Assembly (NCBI GenBank): GCA_030429625.1
Contig: JAUIFA010000006.1
Span: 1 to 64,000 of the forward strand
Origin: Alphaproteobacteria bacterium
Lineage (GTDB): Bacteria > Pseudomonadota > Alphaproteobacteria > Rickettsiales > UBA8987
Length of the DNA: 64,000 nt
Reading direction: 5' to 3'
Part shown: piece after piece, positions 37,121 through 46,279 of the stretch
Layout of the letters: every line of letters begins with the position of its first letter
How positions within the stretch are numbered: the first letter of the stretch is position 1
Position numbers and translations under genes: made by a program
Notes under the pieces: generated by a model
The model's database searches: none
The model's input: the letters and a program-made list of their open reading frames with translations, nothing else
What the model was told of the DNA's origin: nothing

Positions 37121-37834
37121 CTAGTTTTCTTCCTTATTCCGTAGGTGCTTTTCCCACAAATCTTTTCTGCGTTCTTGAGTAATTCCTTCCGATTGCTGCA
37201 ACCGCCACTGATCTATCAGCTTATGATTGCCGCTTTTTAGCACCTCAGGAACTTCATGGCCACGCCACACAGAAGGGCGTGTATATAGCGGATATTCAAG
37301 CAAATTCTTAAACTTTCCACCGCCAAAACTCTCCTCAACCAAAGTTGAGGGGTTGCTTAATACACCATCGATCTGTCTAATGCAAGTGTCAATCACGCTT
37401 AACGCTGCAATTTCTCCTCCGGAAAGGATAAAATCGCCAATGCTTATTTCTTCAATGTTATATTCGTTGATTACACGCTGATCTAAACCCTCATAACGCC
37501 CACATATTATTGTAAAACCACCAGCTTCTATCAGCTCTTTACTTTTTTTCTGATTGAACAATGTACCTCTTGGAGACATATAGAGTAAAGGTCTTCGGTC
37601 TTGTACACTGTCAATGGCCTTAGCAACAATATCAGGCTTCATCACCATCCCCGCGCCACCGCCATAAGGAATATCGTCCACTGTTGCGTGCCTATCTTCC
37701 GCAAAATCACGAATATTTGTTACATCAAGCGACCATTTACCCTCTTCCAACGCCTTTCCGGCAAGCGAATGCCCTAAAGGGCCGGGAAACATTTCTGGAA
37801 ATAAAGTAAGGATTTTAATCTCAAGACTAGGCAT
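37121..37834 (-). CDS. trmD: tRNA (guanine-N1)-methyltransferase
   Basis: This 237-residue SPOUT enzyme makes m1G37 in tRNAs. It has the knot motifs YGGGAGMVMKP, CGRYEGLDQRV and DFILSGGEIAAL. The start is ATG 37834 with GAGGTGG upstream, overlapping the end of rimM by 8 bp. An in-frame upstream start would reach further into rimM. Confidence 0.96.
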   Translation of the reverse strand: MPSLEIKILTLFPEMFPGPLGHSLAGKALEEGKWSLDVTNIRDFAEDRHATVDDIPYGGGAGMVMKPDIVAKAIDSVQDRRPLLYMSPRGTLFNQKKSKELIEAGGFTIICGRYEGLDQRVINEYNIEEISIGDFILSGGEIAALSVIDTCIRQIDGVLSNPSTLVEESFGGGKFKNLLEYPLYTRPSVWRGHEVPEVLKSGNHKLIDQWRLQQSEGITQERRKDLWEKHLRNKEEN

Positions 37835-38351
37835 TTTCCACCTCAGGCTCATTGATAAGAATATATCCCTCTTTTATATTAACCTCCGGAATGGTTTTTT
37901 CGTCAAAAGTGAATAATTGGGTTTTCCCTGTTTCAATAATTTTTATTTCAACAACATCACCAGCACCAAAATTATCCACAGCACACACATGTGCAAACAC
38001 CTTAGAAGCAGAATCTCTTACCTCCAGACCAATCAGATCATCGTAATAAAACTCTCCCTCTTCCGGTTCGGGTAACAATTGACGGGGAATATAAAGCTCT
38101 GTTCCTGCCAAAGATTGCGCCGCATCACGATCCTCTACACCCTCAATTGTCGCTAATAACAGATGTTTTACCTGACCGGATATTTTTAAAGCAACCTTCT
38201 TACCAGATGCGTCTTGCAAAGAGTCTTCATAGGCTGCAATGGTTTGGATGGGGTCTGTGTACGATAGTAGCTTGACTTGTCCACGCACACCATGAGCCGA
38301 GGCTATTTTGCCAATAGCGACAAGAGAGGCACTGTTATCTCCCTTTACCAT
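37827..38351 (-). CDS. rimM: 16S rRNA processing protein RimM
   Basis: This 174-residue protein has an N-terminal RimM domain (IGKIASAHGVRGQVKL) and a C-terminal PRC barrel (YYDDLIGLEV). It aids 30S head maturation with S19. The frame opens with TTG-ATG-ATG; the second ATG (38351) is best spaced from AGAGG. It overlaps trmD. Confidence 0.94.
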   Translation of the reverse strand: MVKGDNSASLVAIGKIASAHGVRGQVKLLSYTDPIQTIAAYEDSLQDASGKKVALKISGQVKHLLLATIEGVEDRDAAQSLAGTELYIPRQLLPEPEEGEFYYDDLIGLEVRDSASKVFAHVCAVDNFGAGDVVEIKIIETGKTQLFTFDEKTIPEVNIKEGYILINEPEVENA

Positions 38352-38393
38352 CATCAACCTCTTGAGATTTTTTCCCTGCGATACAGGAATAAA

Positions 38394-38948
38394 TTATTCG
38401 GCCTTTGCTTCTTCTGTCGGAGCCTCTGCTGGAGCTTCTTCGGCAGACGCCTCTTCCACAGGAGCTTCTGCCGTTTCTTCAGATGGCGCCTCAACACTCT
38501 CAGCTTCTGCTGCAGCAGCAGCTTCTTCTTCAGCTTTCTTCGCTTCCTCAGCAGCAGCTTTCTCCTCGGCTTTCTTTGCCGCTTCCTCTTCTTTACGCTT
38601 GGCTTCAGCTTCAGCTTTCTTCGCAGCAATTTCCGCGGATTTTAGCTCAATGGTCTTGGCGCGTTTTGCATTTATCACCTTAACATTCTTATTATTTTGA
38701 CCAATTTTCGCGTCGTTAAGGAAAAGCACCACGCGCTCAGTAGGAATTGCCCCCAGACCAAGCCAATGTTCAATTCTGTCGGTTTTTAGTTTTACTCTTT
38801 CTGCATTTCCTTTTGGCAGCATCGGGTCATACGAACCCACTTTTTCAATGAAACGACCATCACGAGCACAACGGCTATCCGCAACAACTAATCTATAATA
38901 AGGGCGTTTTTTTGTACCACCACGGGTAAGACGAATTTTAGTAGACAT
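38394..38948 (-). CDS. rpsP: 30S ribosomal protein S16 with long acidic/alanine-rich tail
   Basis: Residues 1-85 are a normal S16 ([33 protein letters not shown]). The remaining about 100 residues are a low-complexity Ala/Glu/Lys tail, changing from a charged K/E/A helix to a P/A/E/S-rich end. E. coli S16 has 82 residues. C-terminal extensions are known in alphaproteobacteria, but this one is long. First gene of the operon. Confidence 0.95.
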   Translation of the reverse strand: MSTKIRLTRGGTKKRPYYRLVVADSRCARDGRFIEKVGSYDPMLPKGNAERVKLKTDRIEHWLGLGAIPTERVVLFLNDAKIGQNNKNVKVINAKRAKTIELKSAEIAAKKAEAEAKRKEEEAAKKAEEKAAAEEAKKAEEEAAAAAEAESVEAPSEETAEAPVEEASAEEAPAEAPTEEAKAE

Positions 38949-39033
38949 ATTGCTATTCCAGTTACATAAAAATTAAAAAATCCCCATCACACAAACTACG
39001 CATGAAAGGTAACCTATCTTTAGAGGGTGTGCC

Positions 39034-39062
39034 TGAATAAGATAAAATTGCTCAAATGTAAA
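39034..39062 (-). promoter_or_regulatory. Candidate promoter of the rpsP operon
   Basis: On the minus strand TTTACA (39062-39057), a 17-bp spacer and TATTCA (39039-39034) lie about 86 bp upstream of rpsP. No other transcript start is evident in this gap. Confidence 0.4.
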
Positions 39063-39111
39063 GTAATATTTTAACCATTTGACTGAGTTTTATAGCTATT
39101 TGCCGCTATTT

Positions 39112-39816
39112 TTAAAAATCATGATATTTATTTTCTTCCAGATAGTGCATAATATCCTCATAAGCCTGCTTTATTTCAAGGAATTTTTGCTGAGTCTTAA
39201 CAGGATCTCCCTTCGCATAATCCGGGTGATACTCCTTAGCCAACAGCCGGTAGTTGCGCTTTATATCTTCCAGCCTTGCATTGCTCTTAAGTTCAAGAAT
39301 CTCCATAGCATGGGCAATGTCTCGATCCATACGCATTTTCATCATGGCGATGTCTTCCCCAGAGTCGTATTTAACATTTTCCTTTCTAATTGATCCCAAA
39401 ATATTGGCAAAAAATTTATCCTGCAAAATATCAATATTAAGCATTTTAGGGTAGGTTTTATCAAATATCATAGGGCTGTGGGGCGGATGTTTTGGCTTTT
39501 TGGCAAAAAGCTTAGCAAAAAATCCTCCGCCTTCAACCGCTTGTTTTTCTTCCGTTGCAAAAACAACTATTGGACTTTTTTCAATAATCCTTTGCCCCAT
39601 CATTTCTTTAAATTTTGTAGCAATTTTCACATTTTCTTCTGTAATTTTATAAACCAAAACTACATCAAACCATGTAGCGCTTATATTATGGATAGCCTCA
39701 TCATAATCTTTTGCAATTTTAACTTGAACATTGGCAAATTGCTGCAACATCAGCATCACCCGATAACGATTATCGTAGTTATCATCAACAAGCAGTACAT
39801 TTGTTACTTTAGCCAT
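39112..39816 (-). CDS. Degenerate receiver domain fused to a J domain
   Basis: The first ~105 residues of this 234-residue protein resemble a response-regulator receiver (LLVDDNYDNRYRV start, SPIVVFATEEKQ at the beta-4 position). The phosphoacceptor position reads FDVVLVYK, with tyrosine where aspartate is expected, so phosphorylation is unlikely. Residues about 170-230 form a J domain with HPD (LAKEYHPDYAKGD). J domains recruit DnaK-type chaperones. The protein could therefore link a signalling fold to Hsp70, but this is inference. It is divergent from the adenylate cyclase gene. Confidence 0.75.
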   Translation of the reverse strand: MAKVTNVLLVDDNYDNRYRVMLMLQQFANVQVKIAKDYDEAIHNISATWFDVVLVYKITEENVKIATKFKEMMGQRIIEKSPIVVFATEEKQAVEGGGFFAKLFAKKPKHPPHSPMIFDKTYPKMLNIDILQDKFFANILGSIRKENVKYDSGEDIAMMKMRMDRDIAHAMEILELKSNARLEDIKRNYRLLAKEYHPDYAKGDPVKTQQKFLEIKQAYEDIMHYLEENKYHDF

Positions 39817-39845
39817 ATTCTAAACCGTAAAAAAATTATATAGTC

Positions 39846-39874
39846 TTGCTAGATCTACATTTGTCGCATACTAT
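39846..39874 (+). promoter_or_regulatory. Candidate promoter of the CHASE2 adenylate cyclase gene
   Basis: TTGCTA (39846-39851), a 17-bp spacer and TACTAT (39869-39874) lie 28 bp before the cyclase ATG, giving a very short leader. Confidence 0.45.
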
Positions 39875-39902
39875 ATTATAACAGCAAACACTAAGAAACA
39901 AC

Positions 39903-42143
39903 ATGTACATATTTAAAAAATTTCCCATTATTCTATCTCTTTTATTGCTTTTGATCTGTATTGCTATCAAAAGTTCGGATGTTACATTTATTAAAAAGAT
40001 TCAACTTAATGTTTTTGATAGTTATCAACGTCTTAAACCTCGCGACTACCAACCCCTACCCGTGAAGATAGTGGACATCGATGAGCAAAGTATAGCAAAA
40101 ATCGGTCAATGGCCTTGGCCACGCACCACTATGGCAAAATTAGTGGACAAATTATCACAGAATAAAGCGGCCAACATTGTTTTTGATATAACCTTTGCTG
40201 AACCGGACAGAACATCCCCAAAACAAATTTTACCTATTTGGCGTGAAAATAATCTGATAACAGGACTAGACCTTAATAACATTCCAAGCCATGATCAACT
40301 GTTTGTTGATTCAATAAAGAAAGCCAATGTGGTGACTAGCTTTGCCTTGACCCCCTACGCCACCCACAAAATCCCAAAAATACTGGCCTCTTTTCCCATT
40401 GTTGGTGCCAGCCAACTGTATCCTGACAATTTTCTCCCCTCTTTTTCCGGTGCGGTCAAATCCATGGACATGTTTGAAGAGGTTGCCAGCGGAAACGGTG
40501 CGGTCAATGGCAGTAACGATGAAGACGGTATCATTCGTCGCATGACAATATTACGCCAGCTTGATACTGCCTCTGGGAATTTTTTCCCCTCTCTTGCCGC
40601 CGAAGCATTACGCACTGCACAAGGCGCAAGCAATTATATGATCTATATGGCCGGCGCTTCCGGACAAGAGGCAAACTTTGGTAATAATTCGGGAGTGACC
40701 TCCGTCAAAATTGGTGATTTTGTTATCCCGACAATGTCAGATTCTTCCTATTGGATCTATTATACCGGACATAGACCCGAACGCTATATCCCTGCTTGGA
40801 AGATTTTGAGTGATGAGGTAGACCCTTCACTCATAGAGGGCACAATTTTATTTGTTGGTACCAGCGCGGTGGGACTAAAAGACATCCGGACAACGCCGCT
40901 AAGTCAAAGTGCTAACGGGGTGGAAGTACATGCACAGGCACTGGAGCAAGTTTTAACCGGAAAATATCTTACTCGCAGTGGCTACATTGAAGGATTTGAA
41001 ATATTCTTTATGGCACTGGCCGCACTGATAGTTATTTTTATTGTCTCAAAGCTCAATGCCTTATGGGGTGCTATTGCTACCTTATCACTGTTGCTACTGG
41101 TGATTGTTGGCTCGTGGTTGGCTTTTTCAGAACTAATGATCTTAACAGACCCTATTACACCGGCCATTACGATCATTCTTGTTTATCTCACCTGCTCTAT
41201 TGCTAAACATATTTCTGAAGAGAAAGAAAAACAACATGTCAGAAAGGCTTTTAGCCAATATATGTCACCTGCTCTGGTCGAAAAACTTGCCCGTAACCCC
41301 GAACAGCTACAGCTTGGTGGAGAAATAAAGGAATTATCCGTCTTATTCTGTGATATCCGAGGATTTACAACGATTTCAGAAAAATTTGATGCCCATGAGC
41401 TTACTCATTTTATCAATCGATTTTTAACTCCCATGACCAATATTATTCTTAAAAATCAAGGTACTATTGATAAATATATGGGGGATTGTATCATGTCGTT
41501 CTGGAACGCACCGCTTGACGACACACAGCATGCCTATCACGCCTGTAAAAGTGCTCTGGAAATGCTGGAGGAATTAGACAACCTTAATCACACGCTCGAG
41601 GGAGAAGCCTCTGAAAATGGCAAGACTTTTATCCCCATTAACATCGGTATCGGGATCAACAGCGGAGATTGTTGTGTAGGCAATATGGGCTCAGAACAGC
41701 GTTTTGATTATTCCATTATTGGCGATAACGTAAATCTTGCCTCCCGCCTTGAAGGACAGAGTAAATCCTATGGGGTCAACATTATCATTGGTGAGCACAC
41801 ACATAATGAAATCCCTACAATGGCCACCATTGAATTGGATAGAGTTAAGGTGAAGGGAAAGAACAAAGCAGTAACTGTCTACGCCTTGCTTGGTGATGAA
41901 ACACTCCGCAACACAGAAGAATTTACCGAATGTCAGAATCTGTGGAACAGATTTTTACAACATTACCGATCTCAACAATGGACGGAATCCACCCAATTTC
42001 TTACCCAGGTAAGTACGCTCAGTGGCTCATTAAGCTTTGACCTTACCCTGCTGTGTGATCTCTACCGACAAAGGATTTTGGCTTTCAAAGACACCCCCCC
42101 TCCTGCACAATGGGATGGTATTTACGTTGCTCAAAGCAAATAA
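39903..42143 (+). CDS. CHASE2-domain adenylate cyclase
   Basis: This 746-residue protein has an N-terminal membrane helix, then a periplasmic CHASE2 domain (about 40-340: KIVDIDEQSIAKIGQWPWPR, SANGVEVHAQALEQV) and three further helices (about 360-440). A class III cyclase domain follows (about 475-665). Metal aspartates lie in FCDIRGFT and MGDCIMSFW. The adenine-selecting lysine is in DKYMGD, and the transition-state residues are in NLASRLE. All catalytic positions look intact, so it should make cAMP in response to an unknown envelope signal. Two cNMP-binding proteins lie about 4.7 kb downstream. Confidence 0.92.
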   Translation: MYIFKKFPIILSLLLLLICIAIKSSDVTFIKKIQLNVFDSYQRLKPRDYQPLPVKIVDIDEQSIAKIGQWPWPRTTMAKLVDKLSQNKAANIVFDITFAEPDRTSPKQILPIWRENNLITGLDLNNIPSHDQLFVDSIKKANVVTSFALTPYATHKIPKILASFPIVGASQLYPDNFLPSFSGAVKSMDMFEEVASGNGAVNGSNDEDGIIRRMTILRQLDTASGNFFPSLAAEALRTAQGASNYMIYMAGASGQEANFGNNSGVTSVKIGDFVIPTMSDSSYWIYYTGHRPERYIPAWKILSDEVDPSLIEGTILFVGTSAVGLKDIRTTPLSQSANGVEVHAQALEQVLTGKYLTRSGYIEGFEIFFMALAALIVIFIVSKLNALWGAIATLSLLLLVIVGSWLAFSELMILTDPITPAITIILVYLTCSIAKHISEEKEKQHVRKAFSQYMSPALVEKLARNPEQLQLGGEIKELSVLFCDIRGFTTISEKFDAHELTHFINRFLTPMTNIILKNQGTIDKYMGDCIMSFWNAPLDDTQHAYHACKSALEMLEELDNLNHTLEGEASENGKTFIPINIGIGINSGDCCVGNMGSEQRFDYSIIGDNVNLASRLEGQSKSYGVNIIIGEHTHNEIPTMATIELDRVKVKGKNKAVTVYALLGDETLRNTEEFTECQNLWNRFLQHYRSQQWTESTQFLTQVSTLSGSLSFDLTLLCDLYRQRILAFKDTPPPAQWDGIYVAQSK

Positions 42144-42147
42144 TCTT

Positions 42148-43815
42148 CTAAAAGCTGTAGGCCAAAGACGTAGACAATCTATGATTTTTGTATTTGTAAT
42201 TTTGTAAACTCGAATCAAGCTCTTTAAACTGGTAGCCAACCGATGCGGTAATGTTATCAACAATTTCTTTACTGACATTTACCCCATTGACAAATTCCTG
42301 ATCGCTACGAATGATCGTAGAGCTAACAAACGGATCAATCCCATCATAATCGCTGTATTTATAAGAAGAGGCGAAGTTGGCCACCACACCATTATCAAAA
42401 GAATGCAGCAACCCACCAGAAAAGCCAATCTGATTATTGTCATAATACTCCCTACGGGTTACTTCCTGCCTGAAGAAAACCGAAGCATTAAAAATGTCTT
42501 TTGGTGTTAGGGCATATTTAAAGCCTGTTTTGGCCTGATAAGCTTCTCCAGTACGCAGCGAAATCGTGTTATTGGTGAGCGTATCCACATAGTGCCGATG
42601 TTCGTACGTCAGTGCTGCTTCAGCAATCATCTCTTTGCTCACCGGATAAGAGGCAGACACTTCCCCAATTAAGCTTTGTTGGTATTCTTCTCCCGCCAAT
42701 TTAATCATGTTATATCCCGCGTTGATGCTCAAACCCATTCCGCTTTCTATGTGTTTAATTTTTGGCCCAGTTTTGAAGGATAAAAGCCGTATATCAAGTG
42801 AATCAAAATCTCGCTGTTCAGAACTATAGGCCGTCACGTTACTAAACCACTGTGTCTTAAAATCATCCTGACGCTGAAAGTCGAAATTATAAAGATGATT
42901 AACCGAGGCTAAGGCAAGGGTTTGCACATCATCTCCTGCCTGACTGGAAGGGTTAAGTGGCAGCAAAATATCTGCCACAAGAACATTTCCTGAATTGGAA
43001 ACCGAATTGCCGTTGCTGTCTGCGTTTAACCCAACAAGCGCCACCCCACTAACCTGATGTTCTTTTAGCCCTTGTTTGACCTGCTTTAACACCATCTCAA
43101 TGTTGTTTTTGACTACTTCTGGAGTATCCCCACGCCCTAAAACTTTTTCAAATAACTCCTTAGAGTCTTTATTATACCCTACCCTCATATACAACAAAGC
43201 CAGATCAAGCTTTGCACGGCTAAGCTCAGGATGATTCTCTAATATTTTCAGGTATATTTTTTCTGCCTCTCGCCAATTGCCAATCTCCTGATAATGCTGT
43301 GCTTCCTCCAGCATCTTCTCAATAGAAGAAGCTGTCTGTGTTTCTGGTTTCTTGTACAAAATCACCTCAGGAGTTTCCTTTTCAGATTTCTCTTTTCTCT
43401 GCTCCTCAATCATTTTGCTTGCTTCGTCCATCTTATCCATAGCAGCTTCTGAATGATCTTCTCCGGCCGAAGGGGAAATAGTCGCAAAAGAAGCCGGTTT
43501 GATAAAGCCATACTCCACCTGTGTTTTGACGGGTTTGGATACCACACGTTTTGCCTGCTGTACCCGCTCAAATAACTTAAGACGTTTTCGTGCTTCGAAA
43601 TAATTTTTATCGTCGTTCAAATAGGCTAAAGTCTTAACATATTCACGTAACATTTTAATGTATTGAGGGTTTGAAGCAAGACGCTGTTCTAAGAGTAGGG
43701 ATTGTTTGATATATTCCTGTTTTTCGCGCGCATAAGAAGAAATCGGCATTGTCACCACAAGTAACAAAACCATAAAGAATAGCACTCTACATGAAATGCT
43801 TCTACGGTACAACAT
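42148..43815 (-). CDS. TPR plus outer-membrane beta-barrel protein (Slam/DUF560-like)
   Basis: This 555-residue protein has a signal peptide (about 1-29), a charged region, TPR-like helices (about 165-240: EIGNWREAEKIYLKIL, LDLALLYMRVGYNKDSKELF) and a C-terminal barrel of alternating aromatic strands. The barrel ends in phenylalanine (SLAYSF), the outer-membrane insertion signal. Periplasmic TPR plus barrel is the Slam layout, which moves TbpB-like proteins to the cell surface. The adjacent gene encodes a TbpB-like C-terminus, which supports this. Family assignment rests on architecture and context. It has its own promoter with a palindromic operator candidate. Confidence 0.65.
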   Translation of the reverse strand: MLYRRSISCRVLFFMVLLLVVTMPISSYAREKQEYIKQSLLLEQRLASNPQYIKMLREYVKTLAYLNDDKNYFEARKRLKLFERVQQAKRVVSKPVKTQVEYGFIKPASFATISPSAGEDHSEAAMDKMDEASKMIEEQRKEKSEKETPEVILYKKPETQTASSIEKMLEEAQHYQEIGNWREAEKIYLKILENHPELSRAKLDLALLYMRVGYNKDSKELFEKVLGRGDTPEVVKNNIEMVLKQVKQGLKEHQVSGVALVGLNADSNGNSVSNSGNVLVADILLPLNPSSQAGDDVQTLALASVNHLYNFDFQRQDDFKTQWFSNVTAYSSEQRDFDSLDIRLLSFKTGPKIKHIESGMGLSINAGYNMIKLAGEEYQQSLIGEVSASYPVSKEMIAEAALTYEHRHYVDTLTNNTISLRTGEAYQAKTGFKYALTPKDIFNASVFFRQEVTRREYYDNNQIGFSGGLLHSFDNGVVANFASSYKYSDYDGIDPFVSSTIIRSDQEFVNGVNVSKEIVDNITASVGYQFKELDSSLQNYKYKNHRLSTSLAYSF

Positions 43816-43850
43816 ACAACAACACTCAGTCTACATGACTTTAATAGTAT

Positions 43851-43891
43851 ACTATATATAGTGTTATATAGGTTTTAGTAGCTTATGCCAA
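43851..43891 (-). promoter_or_regulatory. Promoter and palindromic operator candidate of the Slam-like gene
   Basis: On the minus strand TTGGCA (43891-43886), a 17-bp spacer and TATAAC (43868-43863) form a good promoter. The perfect palindrome ACTATATATAGT (43851-43862) abuts the -10 and covers the predicted start. The same 12-mer abuts the -10 box of the RTX gene at 2788-2799. Confidence 0.5.
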
Positions 43892-43901
43892 GAAATAATT
43901 T

Positions 43902-46277
43902 TTAGCGATCACCCAAAAATACACCGTTTGATATATTGTGGCTGCCACCATCATTAATATCAAGATTATAAGTTCCGGCCATTTCTTCTACTGCAGCACC
44001 AAACAGACCACCCGAAATTGTACTACCGCTATTTACCGTCACAGCACTGCTTGTATCCTCAACAACCGGTATGTCTTCAAAAATAGCAATACCGGTCGCA
44101 TTAATATCGGATGTGGTATCCAGCTTAAATTTAATTTCATCATAGCCATCCGTGACCGTAGCGTTAAAGGCAGTTAGCTTCTGATTACTTAAATTCACCG
44201 TTGAAGTAAATGTACCGGTTTCAACTACATTATTTGTGATGGTGGCACCACTGAGTAAGGCTCGACTGCCGAAAACATCACCAGCATAAGTTACAATGCC
44301 ATCACTAGGCAAATCAAAGTCTGCAAGATGCTCTGAAAGGTTAAGCAAATCTCGACGTAAAGTTCCTTTAACCGCTAAATTTCTGCCATCCTCAACATGC
44401 AATTGCTTTTCTGAATCCGAAGCATTGGAAGCAACAAGCCCTGCATAGCCCCATACGCCCCAACTGACTGTCTGACAATGATTGCTGGCATTATTACAAT
44501 CCCCCAAACCATCAAAATCCGATACATAACTGGAGATAATATTATTCAGATCGTCTGAAAGTATACTACTGTCCCCTGGGAACCGTGTTTGTTGAGGAAT
44601 AATCCCCGCAAAAACAGATCCAGAACCTTCAACCCCACCATGCTGATGGCTGATATAGCCCAGTGCATTATTAGATGGCGGTGGCGGTGGTGGTGGCGGT
44701 GGAGGAGGCGGATTATTTCCATCTGTCCCACCTTCCGTACCGCCGCTATCTGCGCCATCACTGTTTGTGCTATCGTCCGGCGGATTTGTTCCATCTGTCC
44801 CACCTTCCGTACCATTGCCATCAGGCGGATTTGCTCCATCTGTCCCGCCTTCTGTGTTGCCATCAGGATTACTGTCTGGATTATTTGGGTTATCATCCGT
44901 ACCATTACCATCGGTATCCGGCGGGTTATTTGGGTTATTTGGATTGTTTGGGTTATTGGTATCACCCTCAGGAATACCACCCTGATTGTTCCCTCCATCT
45001 GGAACATCTCCATCGGGAATAGTTGTGTCTATTGGTGGATTTAAATTGTCTCCGGCAAAACCATCGTCAGAAAGGTTTTCATTAAAATTCCCTCCATTTG
45101 GAAATCCCCCTTCCATAGCATTGTCTCCAGTGGGAGGATTCATACCTCCTTCACCCTCACTGGCAGGAGGCGCTGGAGAATTCATGCCACCATTTTCACC
45201 ATCTCCCACCGGCGGCAGGCCATCATGTTCACCTGCAGGTGGGTGATTTGTATCTGTTTCAGCACCATCCCCATTGCCTTCCTGTGGTGGCTGCCCTGCA
45301 CCATCATCAGGATTGTTCCCTGTATGCTCTGAGCCATCACCTTCTTGTGCACCCTCATGCTCTTGAGCATTTGACTCATCTGGTGACTTATCCTGATTTT
45401 CTACTTCACCATTCTCATCAGGTGTAGATTGAGAATCATCTGCCTTATCATCACCTTCTTGTGAATCGTCTTTGGGCTTATTATTACCCTCCTTGCCTTT
45501 AGATTCTTTCTTAGAAGGCTTGCTCTTACTTGTATTATTTTTACCCTTTGCCGGAACATTTTCATCGGATTGAGGCGCAGGCGAATTTACTTTCTGTCTA
45601 ACTTCAGTATTCGTGGGAACATGTTTTGCACCACCCGATGTTCCTACATCTGCCGCAAGACCAGAAAATTTCTGTGTCAATATCTCTGGAGTCACCAATC
45701 TAGGAGCAGACGGAGGGGAATAACCATCCTTAACATCAATCATACTCCCAAAATCACCCGTTGAAGAGGTTTCACCATTGAGATTAGAAACGCTCAGCTC
45801 TTCCCCAAAAACAAAAATTGCATCTGTCGCCCCAGATGGTGCAACATTTACCACACCAATACCGCCACGAATACCTATCGTAGAAACAGGTGTCTTAATT
45901 TGCATCGGCTTATTTTTACTTAACGCACCACCAACAAAACGGAACACTCCTTTGACTGCGTTGATGACCAACTCCCCGTCCTTGGTTTTGGGGTTATAAA
46001 CAAATTTATCAATCTTCACCTGCGAATTTTTACCCACGGTCAGTGCCGACTTGTCCTGAAATAATATCTGGGCATTACCATTTTCATCCGTGGTAATTGT
46101 GTCGTTAAAAAATACATCTTTACCAATTTCAAGAACTCGGGTTTTCCCCTCTTCAGATTTTGCCCCGATGTTAGGGTTTGCCGCGCCGACCACACCCACT
46201 TTCAGAGCAAAACTTTCCTGCGGAAGGAAAAAACCGATACAAAACAAGAACAATAGTATAATTTTTATGTTTTTCAT
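43902..46277 (-). CDS. FecR-domain protein with low-complexity linker and TbpB-like C-terminus
   Basis: This 791-residue protein has a signal peptide (about 1-24). A FecR-like domain follows (about 35-170: VFFNDTITTDENGNAQILFQDKS in part, VKGVFRFVGGAL). Next is a long linker (about 240-545) dominated by N, P, D, G and E with a nine-proline run. The C-terminal region of about 245 residues holds a motif resembling TbpB-type barrels (GGLFGAAVEEMAGTYNL ... VFLGDR). No lipobox is seen. It lies between a TPR gene (2 bp upstream) and the Slam-like gene. A surface-exposed, Slam-exported protein is a reasonable inference. Confidence 0.7.
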   Translation of the reverse strand: MKNIKIILLFLFCIGFFLPQESFALKVGVVGAANPNIGAKSEEGKTRVLEIGKDVFFNDTITTDENGNAQILFQDKSALTVGKNSQVKIDKFVYNPKTKDGELVINAVKGVFRFVGGALSKNKPMQIKTPVSTIGIRGGIGVVNVAPSGATDAIFVFGEELSVSNLNGETSSTGDFGSMIDVKDGYSPPSAPRLVTPEILTQKFSGLAADVGTSGGAKHVPTNTEVRQKVNSPAPQSDENVPAKGKNNTSKSKPSKKESKGKEGNNKPKDDSQEGDDKADDSQSTPDENGEVENQDKSPDESNAQEHEGAQEGDGSEHTGNNPDDGAGQPPQEGNGDGAETDTNHPPAGEHDGLPPVGDGENGGMNSPAPPASEGEGGMNPPTGDNAMEGGFPNGGNFNENLSDDGFAGDNLNPPIDTTIPDGDVPDGGNNQGGIPEGDTNNPNNPNNPNNPPDTDGNGTDDNPNNPDSNPDGNTEGGTDGANPPDGNGTEGGTDGTNPPDDSTNSDGADSGGTEGGTDGNNPPPPPPPPPPPPSNNALGYISHQHGGVEGSGSVFAGIIPQQTRFPGDSSILSDDLNNIISSYVSDFDGLGDCNNASNHCQTVSWGVWGYAGLVASNASDSEKQLHVEDGRNLAVKGTLRRDLLNLSEHLADFDLPSDGIVTYAGDVFGSRALLSGATITNNVVETGTFTSTVNLSNQKLTAFNATVTDGYDEIKFKLDTTSDINATGIAIFEDIPVVEDTSSAVTVNSGSTISGGLFGAAVEEMAGTYNLDINDGGSHNISNGVFLGDR

Positions 46278-46279
46278 GG

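Noticed and set aside
44546-45246. Several ORFs on both strands opposite the FecR-protein linker
   Set aside because: These are shadows of the low-complexity N/P/D/G linker. Codon repeats keep several frames open by chance.
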